Source of the DNA: Deltaproteobacteria bacterium
Lineage (GTDB): Bacteria; Desulfobacterota; DSM-4660; Desulfatiglandales; HGW-15
DNA length: 7,104 nt
Assembly (NCBI GenBank): GCA_019307805.1
Contig: JAFDIX010000144.1
Location: 1 to 7,104, forward strand
Reading direction: 5' to 3'
Part shown: piece by piece, positions 6,872 to 7,104 of the stretch
How positions within the stretch are numbered: position 1 is the first letter of the stretch
How the letters are laid out: each line of letters starts with the position of its first letter
Made by a program: the position numbers and the translations under genes
Notes under the pieces: generated by a model
The model's database searches: none
Told to the model about the DNA's origin: nothing
What the model saw: only the letters and a program-made list of their open reading frames with translations

Positions 6872-7104
6872 TCATCTCTCTCGCCACCATTTTACGGTGA
6901 CATCTCCGTTTCGAATCCGCTTTTCCCGGCCCTTCAGATCCCGGATAATGAGCGCCCCGTCATAATCTATCCCGAGGGCCTTTCCCTGAATCGTTTCTTG
7001 ATCGAACTCAATTTCAACGTCTTTTCCCATGATGAGGGAGAGGGCGTTCCACTTCTCATAGTAGAGCGCTTTCCGTCCCGGGGATACATCCTTGTAATAC
7101 CCTT
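6872..7104 (-). CDS. birA: Biotin-protein ligase (BirA), C-terminal part only
   Basis: The minus-strand frame from the right edge to the TGA at 6874-6872 encodes 76 residues and is open at its 5' end. Visible features are YYEKWNALSLIMGKDVEIEF, then GKALGIDYDGALIIRD and the closing RNGDVTVKWWRER. This matches the C-terminal SH3-like domain of biotin-protein ligases, in which a small strand-rich unit carries a GxAxGID-x-x-GAL motif and a final basic residue-G-(D/E)-V stretch. The enzyme makes biotinyl-AMP and biotinylates carboxyl-carrier proteins. The catalytic domain lies outside the window, so whether an N-terminal DNA-binding domain is present cannot be judged. It is too short and too near the edge to be seen as a complete gene. 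It is tightly spaced to phoB (4 nt), so the two probably share a transcript. Confidence 0.82.
   Translation of the reverse strand, partial: GYYKDVSPGRKALYYEKWNALSLIMGKDVEIEFDQETIQGKALGIDYDGALIIRDLKGREKRIRNGDVTVKWWRER

Noticed and set aside
1..7104. A new defence system, mobile element, CRISPR array or RNA gene
   Set aside because: Nearly all of the window is accounted for by eight recognised genes on one strand. The three gaps over 60 bp contain only a promoter and hairpins. I saw no insertion-sequence ends, spaced repeats or tRNA-like folds.

Overview
The window is a compact phosphate-starvation (Pho) locus read entirely from the minus strand. In transcription order it holds: the 3' end of a biotin-protein ligase gene (birA), phoB, phoR, pstS, pstC, pstA, pstB and phoU. 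phoU runs off the left edge and lacks only its last few codons. The even-to-slightly-GC-rich composition, the layout and the protein style (a PhoR of 593 residues with a large extracytoplasmic region, a short 272-residue PstS) suggest a Gram-negative bacterium such as a member of the Desulfobacterota (former Deltaproteobacteria). That placement is an inference from gene style only.

Layout, right to left. The birA tail (7104-6872) stops 4 nt before phoB (6867-6181). phoB is followed after 3 nt by phoR (6177-4396). A 119-bp gap (4277-4395) separates phoR from pstS (4276-3458). This gap is the main regulatory site: it carries four 7-bp PhoB-like half-sites in exact 11-bp register, a -10-like hexamer 10 bp further on and a strong Shine-Dalgarno. 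A 92-bp gap with two small hairpins precedes pstC (3365-2454). A perfect 11-bp-stem hairpin lies just after the pstC stop, ahead of pstA (start ambiguous; 2388-1438 chosen). The pstA stop and pstB start overlap as TGATG. pstB (1438-677) is followed by a 17-nt gap and phoU (659 to the edge).

How the genes work together, from knowledge of the families: PstS captures periplasmic phosphate, PstC and PstA form the membrane channel, and PstB hydrolyses ATP. PhoU links transporter state to PhoR. PhoR autophosphorylates at H376 and passes phosphate to PhoB D54. Phospho-PhoB then activates promoters with 11-bp-spaced half-sites, such as the one seen before pstS. All conserved catalytic residues I looked for are present, and I see no frameshift or broken gene.

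I found no RNA gene, mobile element, CRISPR array or unknown gene system. The long open frames on the plus strand are codon-aligned shadows of the real genes. The features worth a second look are regulatory: the four-half-site PhoB array, the intergenic hairpins within the pst operon, and the apparent dependence of phoBR transcription on birA or something further upstream.
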